This document shows, one piece after another, positions 47,901 through 56,900 of a stretch of 64,000 nt of DNA. Below the pieces are notes generated by a model. The model did not search any database and was not told the origin of the DNA. It was given only the letters and a program-made list of their open reading frames with translations. The DNA is from Aplidium turbinatum (taxonomy: Eukaryota; Chordata; Ascidiacea; Aplousobranchia; Polyclinidae). The stretch's first letter is position 1. Every line of letters begins with the position of its first letter. The translations under genes and the position numbers were made by a program. The stretch covers positions 18,341,323 to 18,405,322 of the forward strand of contig OU964928.1 in NCBI GenBank assembly GCA_918807975.1. Reading direction: 5' to 3'.

Positions 47901-50900
47901 TAAATGGAAAGTGCCACTTGAAAAGATCAACATAATGTTGAAACGACGTATAACGGATGCACAAGTAATCTCATGGCTCGCATCAATGAAAGAAAAAAGA
48001 TCATCAAGCAATTGCGCAAGAAACTAGAGTTCATGGAAAAGATGTTACGAAATTTCAGTTAAACTGTGTAGTTTGTGGAACAGATGAAGGATAGAACGGT
48101 GAATCTGTTGCTTTCTTTTTTTATTCAAACTTAAGCCGGTTGGTACCGATTTGAATCAAATGCATGGGAAGGCAAGGAAGCTAATCCTCGTGTCCACTTT
48201 TAAGCTGCAAAGCTTAAGATAAACAGACTAGCTTAGTAATTAACAAACTTAGTACATTTATTATTATTTTTAACATGAGACCTATGGTGAAGTAGAAGCT
48301 ACATATGACGTTACTTTACAGCAGTTTGTATCATGGCAACCTTCCACTGACGGTACGTGTATGGTTGGACAAATGGTCTTGAATAAAAGCGGGAACGCAC
48401 CTAACAAGGACCCATCTAACCCTTCTCCTAATGTTAAACTAGGTATAAAGGTAAGACGGGTATAGTATACTGTAATAAAAACTGTCGTTCAAAATTTAGA
48501 CCTTTTCTTATAAAAATTTCTATTTTGGAAATTTAATGCAAAACCTGAATTTATTTTTAGTTTTTCTTCAAAACGAAACACAGCACGAAGTTGTTCATAA
48601 ACGACAATAAATCAGCTTTACTGATGGCTTAGGTGACTGGAGGAAAACTGAACAGCGTTGGCGAGTTGGCTGCCTACGTAGCTGAAGTGAAGAGTGATAG
48701 CATCGCGGATGCTGTTGGTCGGATCAGAGTGGGAGATGAAATTTTGAAGTGGAATGATCATAAACTGCGGGGCGCATCGTACCAAGATGTTTGTAAAGTT
48801 ATATCGGAATCAAAAGACAGAGAAATGGTACGTGCTTTAGTTTGTTTAGTTCAAAGAAGAAAAAACTTGAAAACACGTCTTAGTCGATGTATTGTAGCTA
48901 TAAGTAAAAACGCCACAGATATATTAAACTGCGGGTTAAACTTTGAAGGGCTTTCCCAGGTGGAGAATGGATATTCTTATATTCAATCCATTTCAGTAAA
49001 TATTGTAATCATGCTTCATTGGTCAAGTCATGTATAGCCTACTGTACATTTATCATCATCGCTCTTTTATGCTTTTTCCATCAACCATTGTTTGTGCCTG
49101 GTTGTAACAAAAATGTTCGTTTCATTATGTAAATTTTATTCAATCCCACGATCACATATTTTATGCATGTTACTTTTCAGGTCAGGCTGATAGTGATTCG
49201 GCCAATCAGCGATTCTCGCCATATTTTTGAAACTCGTTACCCCCACCCTGTGACCGAATCTACAAGCGATATTACGATCATGACTAAAGCTGGATCGCTT
49301 CAGCCAAGAGCTTTCCATTCAATCTCTCAACAAACGGCATACCATGGGAAGTTACTGGTAGGTGCGCTTGCAGAGTCAGACAAGCATTGGAAGTAATTGT
49401 GAACTAAAATTGCTGAGATATAGTGTTAAATACAAACTGGATTTGTAACGTTTTCTTCTTAAACTCAGTGATAAAATCAAGCTTGTGTATTATTTTCTTG
49501 TTTTAAAACTAGTATGTTTGCGTGCAGATTAGCATATGGCATGACGACAGTACGCGTCATCTATACATCACTGTCTTGCGGGCTAATGAACTTCCATTGA
49601 GACCAGGAGGAATTACGAGAAGTCTTTTCATTAAAACGTATCTTTTACCTGGTAAGTTTTATCATTTGGACAGGTAAATGGCTGCTTGAGGGAATGAAAA
49701 CCTCCCAAAGTTTTTGTTGTTAATCGCGATGTTTTAATCGAAAAGGAATTGTACTTTCATGGATTTAGAGCTAAATTGTATTCCTTTCATTGCATTTTGA
49801 GAAGGGACAATCGTCTTGAGAATATCCTCATCGAATCTGGAATCTGGACCTGTCTACAACTGCAATAACATTAAAGGATCCGTTTTTTTAAGCAAACAAA
49901 GTAACATGGTTTTAGTTGTTATTGGGTTCATATCCTGACAACTCTCTATTTATTGCAGCATGTTGGCAAAACTTTGTTTTATTCTGTGAATTTAAATTCT
50001 GTTGTAAAAAACACGTAATATCTCGTGCAACTGTGCACTCTGGTTTAGATCGAAGCGAGTCGTCAATGAAACAAACAAAGATTGCCAAGAAAAGCATCCA
50101 TCCCACTTGGAACCAGTCATTGGTGTACGAAAGCATCAAAAAGCAGGATCTGGACGCCACGACGTTGGAAGTTACCATGTGGGATTTTGATCGTTCGGCT
50201 GAGAACAACTGTTGGTTTTTGGGTGAAGTAAGTTTTTTTTTATATGTTACGTACTAGATTTGATATCGTATTGAAAGGTGATGGCTGTGTGTATTTTATT
50301 GATATTCAACATTCAGTGATGAGATTTTACTCCATGATGAACAACAGCTATATAAGCATAGGTAAAATGTGTAATTTTGCTATTGTGGTGTTTGAAAATG
50401 AAATCAGTTGAGAAGTATTCAAAAGTTTTTTGCTGTAAACGGGTTCTTAATTATGGTTTTACTGTTTTTTTTTAATGTTATATAGATGATTAATTGTTTA
50501 TGTGTATGAACAAACAATAATAATACTGCATGCGATATTGGTGATATACTGTACTTTCAACATATCAAGTTATATGAAGCGAAAACCTTGCTGACTTTTT
50601 CACCACAGATTTTATTTTCACTCAGGTATTGATTGATTTGGGCTTGGCCAGAGTGGATGACGTGCCTCAGTGGTACAAGCTCATGCCTGCCGGAAAAACC
50701 TTAAATCAAGCTGTTGATTCAGCTGACAAACTCGGCATTCTCCCAGACCAACGTTGTTGTCGTGAAAATACAGCCCAGAGCAATTTTCATGAAGGACTAG
50801 ATTCTATTCCACCACAGCCTGCAACATCGTCGTACAAAGGCAATTGTGAACAACGGGATTTTGAAGATCGGAATAGTTTGAGGCGACACCAGAAAGAAGC

Positions 50901-53900
50901 GGTCAATTTTGCGAAGCCCGAGCACGCCTGTTTAAAAGTTTGTCGGTAATTGAACCGTTTTTCAGTCTTAAAACTTTTTTAACCGAATTAGCTAAAGAGA
51001 CGTTGAGATAAAGGAGTCAGTTATCGTGGCCACCGTTAGGTAAAGCTCGCTCTTGACCAGGGCCGGATTTAGCTGATGGGGGGCCCGGGGCACTTTTAGA
51101 TCGGGGGTCCCCGTGCAAAAAATTTTTGCGCCTATGGCGCGAAAAACCATCTCTACGTCTACAGTAGCATCAGTCCAGTACTGCACAGCATTTTACAGAA
51201 ACTTTAAAGGCCAAAAGGAAAAAAAATAGCACAAAATCACCTTTTTTTCCGCATAGGGGAGCCCTTCAAAAGTCGGGGGGCCCGGGGCAACTGCCCTTTC
51301 TGCCCCCCCCCTAAATCCGGGCCTGCTCTTGACTGATTTCGAATCTAGATTCTTTTAAGTATCGGCCACACTCTTTTGCAGCCAAACCCATTTTTGTAAT
51401 AAAAGTATTGAAATTACAATTTACAACCAAATTTGTTTGCGATTTGTAGCACAGAGCCAAAAAGTAACCTTCACAAGCGAGCGGAAAAACCTGCCGGCTA
51501 CAACGACACACTCCTACACTCCGCCTTATTCACGGTGCAAAGCAACTCACGCCCAGGTAAATACGTAGCTAAAATGGATATACAATGTACTCTTATGCTC
51601 CATACAGTTAGTTTTGTACAACGGTTTTTAGTTTTCACGACTTAGCTTGACATTTCATACGATAAAACAAAGTCACTTTCAATCTGAACAGAATGACAAT
51701 GTATAAGCATTGCAGATGTGGCTGAAGAAAGTAGACTCTTCTCCAATACCTCTCCCCATGGATTCCTTGAGCCTGACAGTTCATTTCATTCCAAGTCAGA
51801 GGCTAAACATGTTGAATACAAGGAGAAGAAACTCGGTCGCCATCCCACACCTCAGGTATTCAAAGTAGCGCGTAATTCATCCACCCATATGGCTTGAAAG
51901 ATGAACATTCTTTGCAAATAGAAACGATTGCATTTACCAACGAAGGTTCAACTCGAATATGCTTCAGCGGTGCACTTCAAAAACAGTTTACCTGTAGACC
52001 GTGTACGAAGATCGTTTTCTGTTAATGGAAGAGTGGAAGCAGTTTAGATAGCATTACTCCGTTTAACACGCACACTACGTTTGCTAATTTGGTGATCGTG
52101 TGTTCACAGAATCGTTTTGTCATTTTTAAGAAGTGCCCACTACTCGTCGATCCATGCGCAAATGTTTCATTTAAAAAATGTCATGAAGAAAGTGAACTAT
52201 CAAACAAATTGTTTCAAAACTTTTCCTTATCAATCCAGTTGTTATTGCAGACGAAAGCACTCGATACTTCATCGCAGAAGACCAATATTGGGAGCTCTGA
52301 AACGCCGTCGACGTCATCCAGTCTCGTCGAATCAAAGAGCAGGATGCTGAATAAAAACACAAAGCAACCGGGACAGAACAGTAGCGGTGTCGGCAGAGAC
52401 AGAATACGAACACGAAGGTTTTAACATAGTATTCAAAAACGAATATATTTGTTTTTAATCGGTTTCTTTTCTATTCCCACCGTAGATGTTGATATTATCA
52501 CAGGCGTGCTCAGTTTTCACACGAAAATTAATGTTGATTTAATGTAAGTTGATAAAATTATGACATGATCCAACCAGAAATGGAAATACTTTTGTCTTCC
52601 GCCCCATTCGTTCATGAAAAGGAGGTGAATATGACTTTCCTGTGTTTCAGTGCCGAGAACGTAAAACGCAATGACGGCTCGACCACGAGCGGCCGACATG
52701 TCGATGACACGTTGTCAAAAAGTGTCAGTCTCGGGGCGAATCTGGAATCACAAAAAAAGGTTACAGACTGCTCAATAGTGCTCATGCGAAGCTAACTGCT
52801 CATACAGCAAAGTCCGTCATTTTTACATTGATTCAACGTCTGCAGACATTGATAGACATAAAAATGACGGATTTTCCTGTGTGGGTAGTTGTTAGGTCTT
52901 ACATACTTTTTCATGCATTCAAGACTCGCGATTACAAAAACAAATAAATATTTGTGACGCAAATATCCCCTTATTTTCTCTAATTGCAGACGAAAAGTTT
53001 TGCTGTAAAACGGTCTTCACTGAACGCGAAAAACAGTTCATCCTCTGATCGAAACAGGAAATTTTTCCCCCATAAGCTCACCAACTTGGTTGGATTGAAA
53101 AGCAAAAGCCAAAGCAGCAGTACGCTTGGTGTGTAGAATTTTAAATGTTTTTCGTCCTAGGTGTCTCCTGTAGACAGTCACACTGCATTATCTTCTATGT
53201 AAAATTTGTGTGAAGCATTATTGTTTTTTTTTTGTCCTAAATGGCATTCATAGACAAATTGTATGTTCTATGTGTGGATCGTCATGTGCAAAAGTAGAGA
53301 TCTGATGTTTATTGGTCTTATCAGTGGGGTTGCACGTGGATGCTGCTTTTTTAGTTTATCGAAATCAGCAGTGGGCATGATCTTGATCGTCAAGATCACC
53401 TAAATTGGTGAACTTGCCTATCTCTGATCTGAATAAGAACACTATTCTAAGGACGTATAATAGTGATCAGATGCAGGGCGGTTTCTATGTTTGACATTGC
53501 AGTGAAAATAATAGCTCACGACTAACTTTTATGATTGTTTAAAAGTTTTCAAACACTCTCAAGGAGTGTTATGTTGAAGAAAAGCAAGAATTTGTCAAAA
53601 TTGCACTACATTTGCATAATCCACAATATAGGAGCAAAGTGATTGGAACGCTTGGTCAATCAAATCAAAAGAGAAAGAACCCGAAGTGTAGATACTAAAC
53701 TCATGTTTCGAAACTTTTGCTGAACATGAGTTTAGTATCTATAACTCTTATGCAAATATTTGTAACAGATGGAAAAAAGCAACTCGTTTTAACAAGATGT
53801 TCAGAATTTGGCATCCACCCCACTTTGCAGAGGGACAGCAGCAGGGAGTCAGCATCTGGTTCAGCACAAAGCTTGGCATCGGACAGCTCTGCGTATGTGA

Positions 53901-55844
53901 GCTTCTTATTTTGATCACCTATTTTCATGAGAGCATCATTAAGCTTATCCCATGATCTGTAAGATACTAAGGTTCCATAGCGTAAAAAAGTAGGTTTCAT
54001 GTTAGCGAGCAGACATTAAATCATCGAGATTTTAATGTTTCTTACAATCGACGCAGACGATCTGTAGACAAGACATTGAAAGAATTCGTCGGAGACTTGG
54101 GTGCTGGACAGATAGCAGGTCGTCAGGCGCTCACTGCCAGCTCGCTTGGTGACATAAAGGTAAGTTGAGAAATGTACAGTGTAAAAATTAACAAGACTGT
54201 TTTTTCTTTGTGTCATCTTCTTTTGCTAGTTGAAATTAATTGTGCTTTTTGATGGACGCATAATATTAGCCTAATTTCAAATTTTGCGTATGGTTGATTT
54301 TCTGTATTTTTGTTTGTAATGTCTGAATTTTCTGGATTGAATTGTTTTCTTTTGTCTAACGAGTTCGATTTTCCAAAGCAGTGTTTCACAGTCTGTGTCT
54401 ATGACCAATGGTTTATTGTGAAACAATCTGTAAAAATGCAATTTTGGAGATGCTTAACTCCAATCTGCTAAGATTAGCTATAAAGAGTTCAATACTTGTG
54501 ATCAAAAATAGTCGATTGCCGTATTTCTACAGCAAATAACATCGCGCTTCTCCAAATCTGATTTTGAGATCCCTGCACAGCAACTTTTCATAATTCCGTC
54601 TCTCAGTTTTCTTTGCTTGTTTAATCTAACAACATATCACCCTTTTCACGTACAAATAATGTTCAACATATTTCAGTTGGGTATACGTCAGACCGTGGCA
54701 GGGCTGCAGGTTGAAATTATGCGAGCAAGAGGCCTTGTGCTTAAACCGAACGCCAAGGCATTACCTGGTAACTATCTGTTATTCTGTTTCATGTTTGGCA
54801 TCATTTATGGCATCTTTTTGATTTGATGGATACTTCTTTTTACAATTTAAAAGATGCTTTTCTTTCAAGACCAGCGTTAGTAGACCACTATGAAAAAAAT
54901 ATAGCCTACATTTCTTGTCTTAATAAGTGGTTTGACGTTAAAAATTAATTTGATTTAAAAGCAGCAAAGAGTTAAATCTCATTTGAGTTAGTTTTTTGCT
55001 AGTATTCTATTCATATTTTTGTCTTAATAAGTGGTTTGACGTTAAAAATTAATTTGATTTAAAAGCAGCAAAGAGTTAAATCTCATTTGAGTTAGTTTTT
55101 TGCTAGTATTCTATTCATATTTTTTTACGTAAAAAGTAAATAAATTTGTATAACCATGGCGTCTTGTCGTACATGCACCTATCATTACTACCTACGTCAG
55201 TCGTACCAACTTATCTTACACAAAATTGTTGTTTTTTTGATGACACTTTTAGGCAGATGTAAAGACTTCAATCTAGTAATATACTTTCAGCCATTCTTGC
55301 AAAAGTCTATTTGATGTGCGAGATGCAATGCAACGCAAAGCGGAAGACTAAAGTTGTGCAGGTTCCTCGATCGCTCAATCCTCGTTTTGATCAGACTATC
55401 AATTTTGAACCAAATTTATACGGGAACAGTTTACAGGTAGCCCTACGCCCTACGGCTTGACATTTTTTCTTTTGCTGGTAGCTACAGTAGCCTACTACTA
55501 TTGTTGTGGCAAGCAGTTCAATTGAGTTTATATTATTTTTAGCCATCACAGCGAAAACAATACATGCTAACACGGGTGAGGTGTACAAAAGTAGAAGCGA
55601 TAAAATGTGAACGTTAAAACGTGCTTATTTTTCTTAGGTGATTATTTGGGGTGACTACGGTAGGCTGGATTCCAAAGTTTTTATGGGAATAGTCCAAATC
55701 AAGTTGATATGTGACGATTCTAACGACCAAGTTGGTTGGTACAAGCTGTTCCCCACAAGTTCCATTGTAGAAACATCCTTGTTTGACAACCAAACTGGAT
55801 CCAAAACTTCATTGGAAAGCGATGGCAGCAGCTTGCGTGGTTGA
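25862..55844 (+). CDS. RIMS: RIM (regulating synaptic membrane exocytosis) active-zone scaffold, 29 exons
   Basis: Exons: 25862-25968, 26898-26997, 27189-27305, 37097-37220, 37609-37806, 38379-38613, 38751-39400, 39857-39931, 40233-40327, 40953-41092, 44551-44702, 44889-45002, 45892-45962, 48322-48450, 48633-48827, 49181-49357, 49528-49651, 50049-50227, 50626-50945, 51450-51556, 51716-51855, 52251-52417, 52651-52759, 52990-53128, 53805-53892, 54057-54159, 54677-54767, 55291-55436, 55638-55844. All use GT/AG and all phases agree. The sum is 4,599 nt, giving 1,532 residues plus stop. Domain order is Rab-binding helices, FYVE-like zinc finger, PDZ, C2A, C2B, as in RIM1/RIM2. RIM recruits Rab3/27, Munc13, ELKS and calcium channels to presynaptic release sites. 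MELPDISHLSKEEQ aligns with the start of the conserved RIM N-terminus, which supports the ATG. Linker exon ends are the least certain. Confidence 0.93.
26066..26248. mobile_element. 183-bp fold-back (palindromic) element in RIM intron 1
   Basis: The arms are complementary for about 75 nt each with few mismatches. Left words CATCAAATG, GTTACTAGTTTCTAAAA and TTTCACCCTAAAAGGGG are mirrored on the right as CCCCTTTTAGGGTGAAA, TTTTAGAAACTAGTAAC and CATTTGATG. No target duplication was resolved. It is a MITE or a cruciform-capable inverted repeat. Confidence 0.8.
27189..37220 (+). CDS. RIMS: RIM exons 3-4: FYVE-like zinc finger
   Basis: Exon 3 (27189-27305) carries CSLCHKTK, GCGHTCTYC and FCSRCGGHV. 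Exon 4 (37097-37220) carries YVCNLCRKKQEILTKTGAW. Four Cys pairs reproduce the Zn-binding pattern of the RIM zinc finger, which binds Munc13. The two halves are separated by a 9.8-kb intron packed with nested hAT insertions. The exon-4 donor (CGTG|GTACAT) was chosen because it alone of the candidates restores phase with exon 5. These exons cover residues 70-150. Confidence 0.9.
27962..29103. mobile_element. hAT element with 8-bp duplication GCTTAACC
   Basis: The ends CAGCGGTTCTCAACC and GGTTGAGAACCACTG are inverted. GCTTAACC flanks at 27954-27961 and 29104-29111. Sub-terminal GGGCC words recur on both sides. There is no transposase. It contains a second hAT-MITE (28433-28794) and lies inside a SINE in RIM intron 3. 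Confidence 0.88.
28433..28794. mobile_element. 362-bp hAT-MITE nested in the previous hAT
   Basis: The ends CAGGGGCGCCGGAAG and CCGGCGCCCCTG are inverted. Flanks CACCCTAC (28425-28432) and CAGCCTAC (28795-28802) form an 8-bp duplication with one mismatch. A reverse-oriented relative lies near 30597-31040. Confidence 0.82.
30167..31811 (-). mobile_element. hAT element with transposase remnant, 8-bp duplication ATTAGAAC
   Basis: The ends CAGTGGCGTAGC and TTACGCCACTG are inverted, and the identical duplication ATTAGAAC lies at 30159-30166 and 31812-31819. Sub-terminal words (GTGCCGCCC, complement GGGCGGCA) are mirrored. On the - strand about 30300-30560 encodes a zf-TTF/hAT N-terminal piece (DVATWLETLTHN, KLGPERFQNKEGAFK), but no catalytic region remains. 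It contains a degraded copy of the 28433-type MITE. Confidence 0.85.
30597..31040. mobile_element. Degraded hAT-MITE, same family as 28433-28794, opposite orientation
   Basis: The left end AAGGGCGCCGGAACG, plus shared internal words (GACTGGGGAGGGCAGGATTA complement, AAAAATTGAGGGCAGGGG), matches the 28433 element read on the other strand. The right terminus has lost its CCGGCGCCCC word, so the boundary is approximate. Confidence 0.6.
33402..33574. mobile_element. 173-bp MITE with 9-bp duplication TCATACACT
   Basis: The identical 9-mer TCATACACT lies at 33393-33401 and 33575-33583. The ends share TTCGGTGAGTCCGAT in inverted orientation, with looser match in the outer 14 nt. The interior has CCCTAACCCTA-type telomere-like words. 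It lies in RIM intron 3. Confidence 0.75.
37609..45962 (+). CDS. RIMS: RIM exons 5-13: zinc finger-PDZ linker
   Basis: Nine exons encode a low-complexity, Ser/Arg/Lys-rich linker of about 575 residues. Exon 7 (38751-39400, 650 nt) is the largest. The identity of exon 12 (44889-45002) is secure: DDEIHSSPDYSSCEESE corresponds to the STPEYTSCED block that precedes the vertebrate RIM PDZ. Exon 10 (40953-41092) has no sequence similarity to support it, but without it exons 9 and 11 are out of phase; with it the whole chain is open. Exon 5 holds a short RPAVPV proline motif. Intron 10 carries the piggyBac at 41398-44053. Confidence 0.78.
41418..42327. mobile_element. MITE nested in piggyBac; GGGGCGTGTTGTCACA ends
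   Basis: The ends AAGTAAGGTAAACCGGGGCG and CGCCCCGGTTTGCCTTACTT are inverted over about 30 bp. A third and fourth copy of the terminal word form an internal palindrome at 41917-41964. The target duplication is not clear. Confidence 0.72.
42612..43443 (-). pseudogene. piggyBac transposase C-terminal remnant
   Basis: On the - strand FHLCYDNFFSSVKLATTLED (DDE-region strand, third-Asp context), then TATIRENITEKCPL, DNGVLVCNWNDNSMVNLCSN and finally the Cys-rich tail RCAYCHAITTTRCEKYDVG. The order matches DDE_Tnp_1_7 plus the C-terminal zinc ribbon. The frame is interrupted: a shift lies near 43300, and stops separate the blocks. The N-terminal two thirds are missing, so it is non-functional. Confidence 0.82.
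45021..45109. mobile_element. ~88-bp palindromic MITE, copy 1
   Basis: Near-palindrome centred on CAACGTCTGCAAACGTTG with outer arms CCCTTTTTACG/GCGAAAAGGG and weak ends CCTGGTCAGC/TGACTGGG. Lies just after RIM exon 12. Confidence 0.75.
45139..45229. mobile_element. ~88-bp palindromic MITE, copy 2
   Basis: The best-preserved ends are CCCAGACA and TGTCTGGG. The centre is TTCAACGTTTGCAGACCTTG, with arms TTGTTTTTACAT/GTGAAAAACAA. Confidence 0.8.
45643..45725. mobile_element. ~88-bp palindromic MITE, diverged copy 3
   Basis: Recognised by AAGCAAAAGTTGTCTTTTCC on the left and GCGAAAAGACGAATTTTGCT on the right, around TAGACGTTGAAACG. The left half of the centre is degraded. Confidence 0.55.
46668..46753. 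mobile_element. ~88-bp palindromic MITE, copy 4
   Basis: The centre TTCAACGTCTGCAGACGTTA sits within arms GTTTTACATTC/CAATGTAAAAC. The ends are AACTGGCAAAATCC and GGGTTTTGCCAACTAG. In RIM intron 13. Confidence 0.8.
47339..47762. mobile_element. 424-bp MITE, copy 2 of the 7-bp-duplication family
   Basis: It starts ATGTCCACCTGGAAAG and continues GGAGATGCGGCCTGATTTGTC. The right end is complementary. The 7-bp duplication ATAATCC lies at 47332-47338 and 47763-47769. The interior matches 5577-5965 read on the opposite strand. Lies in RIM intron 13. Confidence 0.85.
48322..49357 (+). CDS. RIMS: RIM exons 14-16: PDZ domain
   Basis: Exon 14 (48322-48450) encodes FVSWQPSTDGTCMVGQMVLNK and ends KLGIK. 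It aligns with the VTWQPSKDGDRLIGR-like segment and the carboxylate-binding LGLK strand of vertebrate RIM. Exon 15 (48633-48827) gives VTGGK, SIADAVGRIRVGDEILKWND and the helix-2 region. Exon 16 (49181-49357) gives the last strand, VRLIVIRPISD. The RIM PDZ binds ELKS/CAST and the C-termini of N- and P/Q-type calcium channels. These exons cover about residues 727-893. Confidence 0.93.
49528..50945 (+). CDS. RIMS: RIM exons 17-19: C2A domain
   Basis: Exon 17 encodes ISIWHDDSTRHLYITVLRAN and FIKTYLLPG. Exon 18 (50049-50227) encodes KQTKIAKKSIHPTWNQSLVY and VTMWDFDRSAENNCWFLGE. Exon 19 (50626-50945) encodes VLIDLGLARVDDVPQWYKLM, then a 75-residue tail with IPPQP. The KK...HPTWNQ...FLGE...WYKL signature matches RIM C2A, a domain that does not bind Ca2+ in vertebrates. 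Codon phase is continuous from exon 16. Confidence 0.93.
51058..51325. mobile_element. 268-bp hAT-MITE, 8-bp duplication CTCTTGAC
   Basis: The ends CAGGGCCGGATTTAG and CTAAATCCGGGCCTG are inverted, and CTCTTGAC flanks at 51050-51057 and 51326-51333. The duplication is perfect and the ends are nearly perfect, suggesting a fairly recent insertion. In RIM intron 19. Confidence 0.9.
51450..53892 (+). CDS. RIMS: RIM exons 20-25: C2A-C2B linker
   Basis: Six short exons (51450-51556, 51716-51855, 52251-52417, 52651-52759, 52990-53128, 53805-53892) encode a Ser/Lys-rich linker of about 250 residues. Exon 24 contains LVGLKSKSQSSSTL and exon 25 contains LQRDSSRESASGS, matching the SRSTSQL and PSRESTDGS blocks of vertebrate RIM. 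Exon 25 uses an internal GTATGT donor, the only one that keeps phase with exon 26. I see no RxLPxxP RIM-BP site in this linker. Confidence 0.8.
52801..52888. mobile_element. ~88-bp palindromic MITE, copy 5
   Basis: The centre is TTCAACGTCTGCAGACATTG. Arms are TCCGTCATTTTTACATTGA and complement of AAAAATGACGGA. In RIM intron 23. Confidence 0.8.
53691..53739. repeat. 17-bp perfect stem-loop upstream of RIM exon 25
   Basis: GATACTAAACTCATGTT (53691-53707) and its exact complement (53723-53739) enclose a 15-nt loop. It lies 65 nt before the exon 25 acceptor. It may be a small MITE remnant or a splice-modulating hairpin. Function is unknown. Confidence 0.8.
54057..55844 (+). CDS. RIMS: RIM exons 26-29: C2B domain and stop
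   Basis: Exon 26 gives LGAGQIAGRQALTASSLGDI, equivalent to the LGPAQLVGRQTL lead-in of RIM C2B. Exon 27 gives LQVEIMRARGLVLKPNAK. Exon 28 gives AKVYLMCEMQCNAKRKTKVV and NPRFDQTINFEPN. Exon 29 gives VIIWGDYGRLDSKVFMGIVQ and GWYKLFPTSSIV, ending in SLESDGSSLRG and TGA at 55842. Length and ending match vertebrate RIM (SSLESS...). Intron 27 holds a perfect 104-bp tandem duplication. Confidence 0.93.
54917..55124. repeat. Perfect 104-bp tandem duplication in RIM intron 27
   Basis: Two adjacent 104-bp copies beginning GTCTTAATAAGTGG and ending TTCATATTTTT read identically throughout. The identity implies a very recent event, or an assembly duplication. Confidence 0.9.
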
Positions 55845-56579
55845 AACGCGTCATTTATCTTTCTGAGCTCAGCAGTGTTTCCAAATCAAGAAATGGTTTT
55901 ATGGCGATTGGCAGTTCGCCGATGCTCTGGATCAAGAAAAAGAGAAAGTCAGAACGAAGGAGATTATACTTTCCAGTCTATGATTATGTTAAACTCACAA
56001 AGGTTGGTACGTGTGGTCCAGTGTTTGATGACACAGCCTACCTGCGTAGTTGGCCATCAATACTGTGATATTGATGTCACTACATTCATGTATGCGGTTG
56101 TTAGAATGTCTCCAATCAAAGACAATCGGAAATTAGCTGCTAAAGTTTTCTTATTGTTGACTGCTTCTATGTATTTACGTTGCTTTAAGATTTGTTTTTC
56201 TATTAGCCTAATGCGAATATTCCAAAATTTCCTGGCTTGTAAATTTCATAGTATTTTCCAGTTTCTCTTTGCGAATAGTGTAGCCTAGTAGGCCGAATGC
56301 AGTAACAGGCATTAAAATAGCAATGCAATGTGATGGTAAGCAGTTAGTTGGCCACAACACGATTTTTTTTCGAATTATGCATTTAACTGAACAAACAGTG
56401 TTCGATGTTCATTGTATCTATGAGCTGCAACAGGTTATAATGGGTATGGGTACTGTACAATAGTTTGTATTAGCAATTTAACAGTGTCATATTACAATTT
56501 CAGTTGAGCATGATTTTTGCGTGTTTTTCTAAAACAGTTCTCAGAATTAACTTCCTCCTTGTGAAGCAACGCCAACCTC

Positions 56580-56900
56580 TTCATTTTAATTTTGTTTTGT
56601 CCCTACTCATGGGATTGGCCGTTTTTTCCTTGCTGCTATTGTCCATTTCATTCTGTCCATCGCATCTTCTTCCTTTAGTACGACCTTGTCCGCCTCATTT
56701 CTCACCTGTCCTTTACATAGCCTACTCTTTTTTGGACGTCCCTGTTTTTTCGTTTCATCTACTTTCAAAGTATTTTCAATAGCCTACCTTTTGCAGAAAA
56801 CTTCCTTCCTCCGTATCACATGCCCATACCATCTTACTTTATTTGCCCTTGCAAGTTGATCTGCAATCACCCTCATCTCTAGCTAACCCATCAGCTCAAT
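56580..56900 (-). mobile_element. LINE (RTE-like) ORF 3' fragment
   Basis: On the - strand, ANKVRWYGHVIRRKE and later QVRNEADKVVLKEEDAMDRM with KWTIAARKKRPIP then stop match the extreme C-terminus of RTE-type LINE ORFs. The pieces are in differing frames. It is distinct from the copy at 20770-21430. Confidence 0.65.

Noticed and set aside
48633-49037. 134-codon open frame taken as a whole gene
   Set aside because: Only the first 65 codons are PDZ-like. They end at a clean GTACGT donor and the rest is intron.
53701-54000. 99-codon open frame on the - strand
   Set aside because: It overlaps RIM exon 25, whose + frame has the conserved SRES block and correct splice phase. The antisense frame resembles nothing known to me.
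54068-54159. Alternative acceptor TGTAG before ACAAGACATT for the first C2B exon
   Set aside because: It would fit if exon 24 joined directly, but exon 25 (53805-53892) is RIM-like and the upstream CGCAG acceptor at 54056 keeps phase with it. It remains possible as an alternative isoform.
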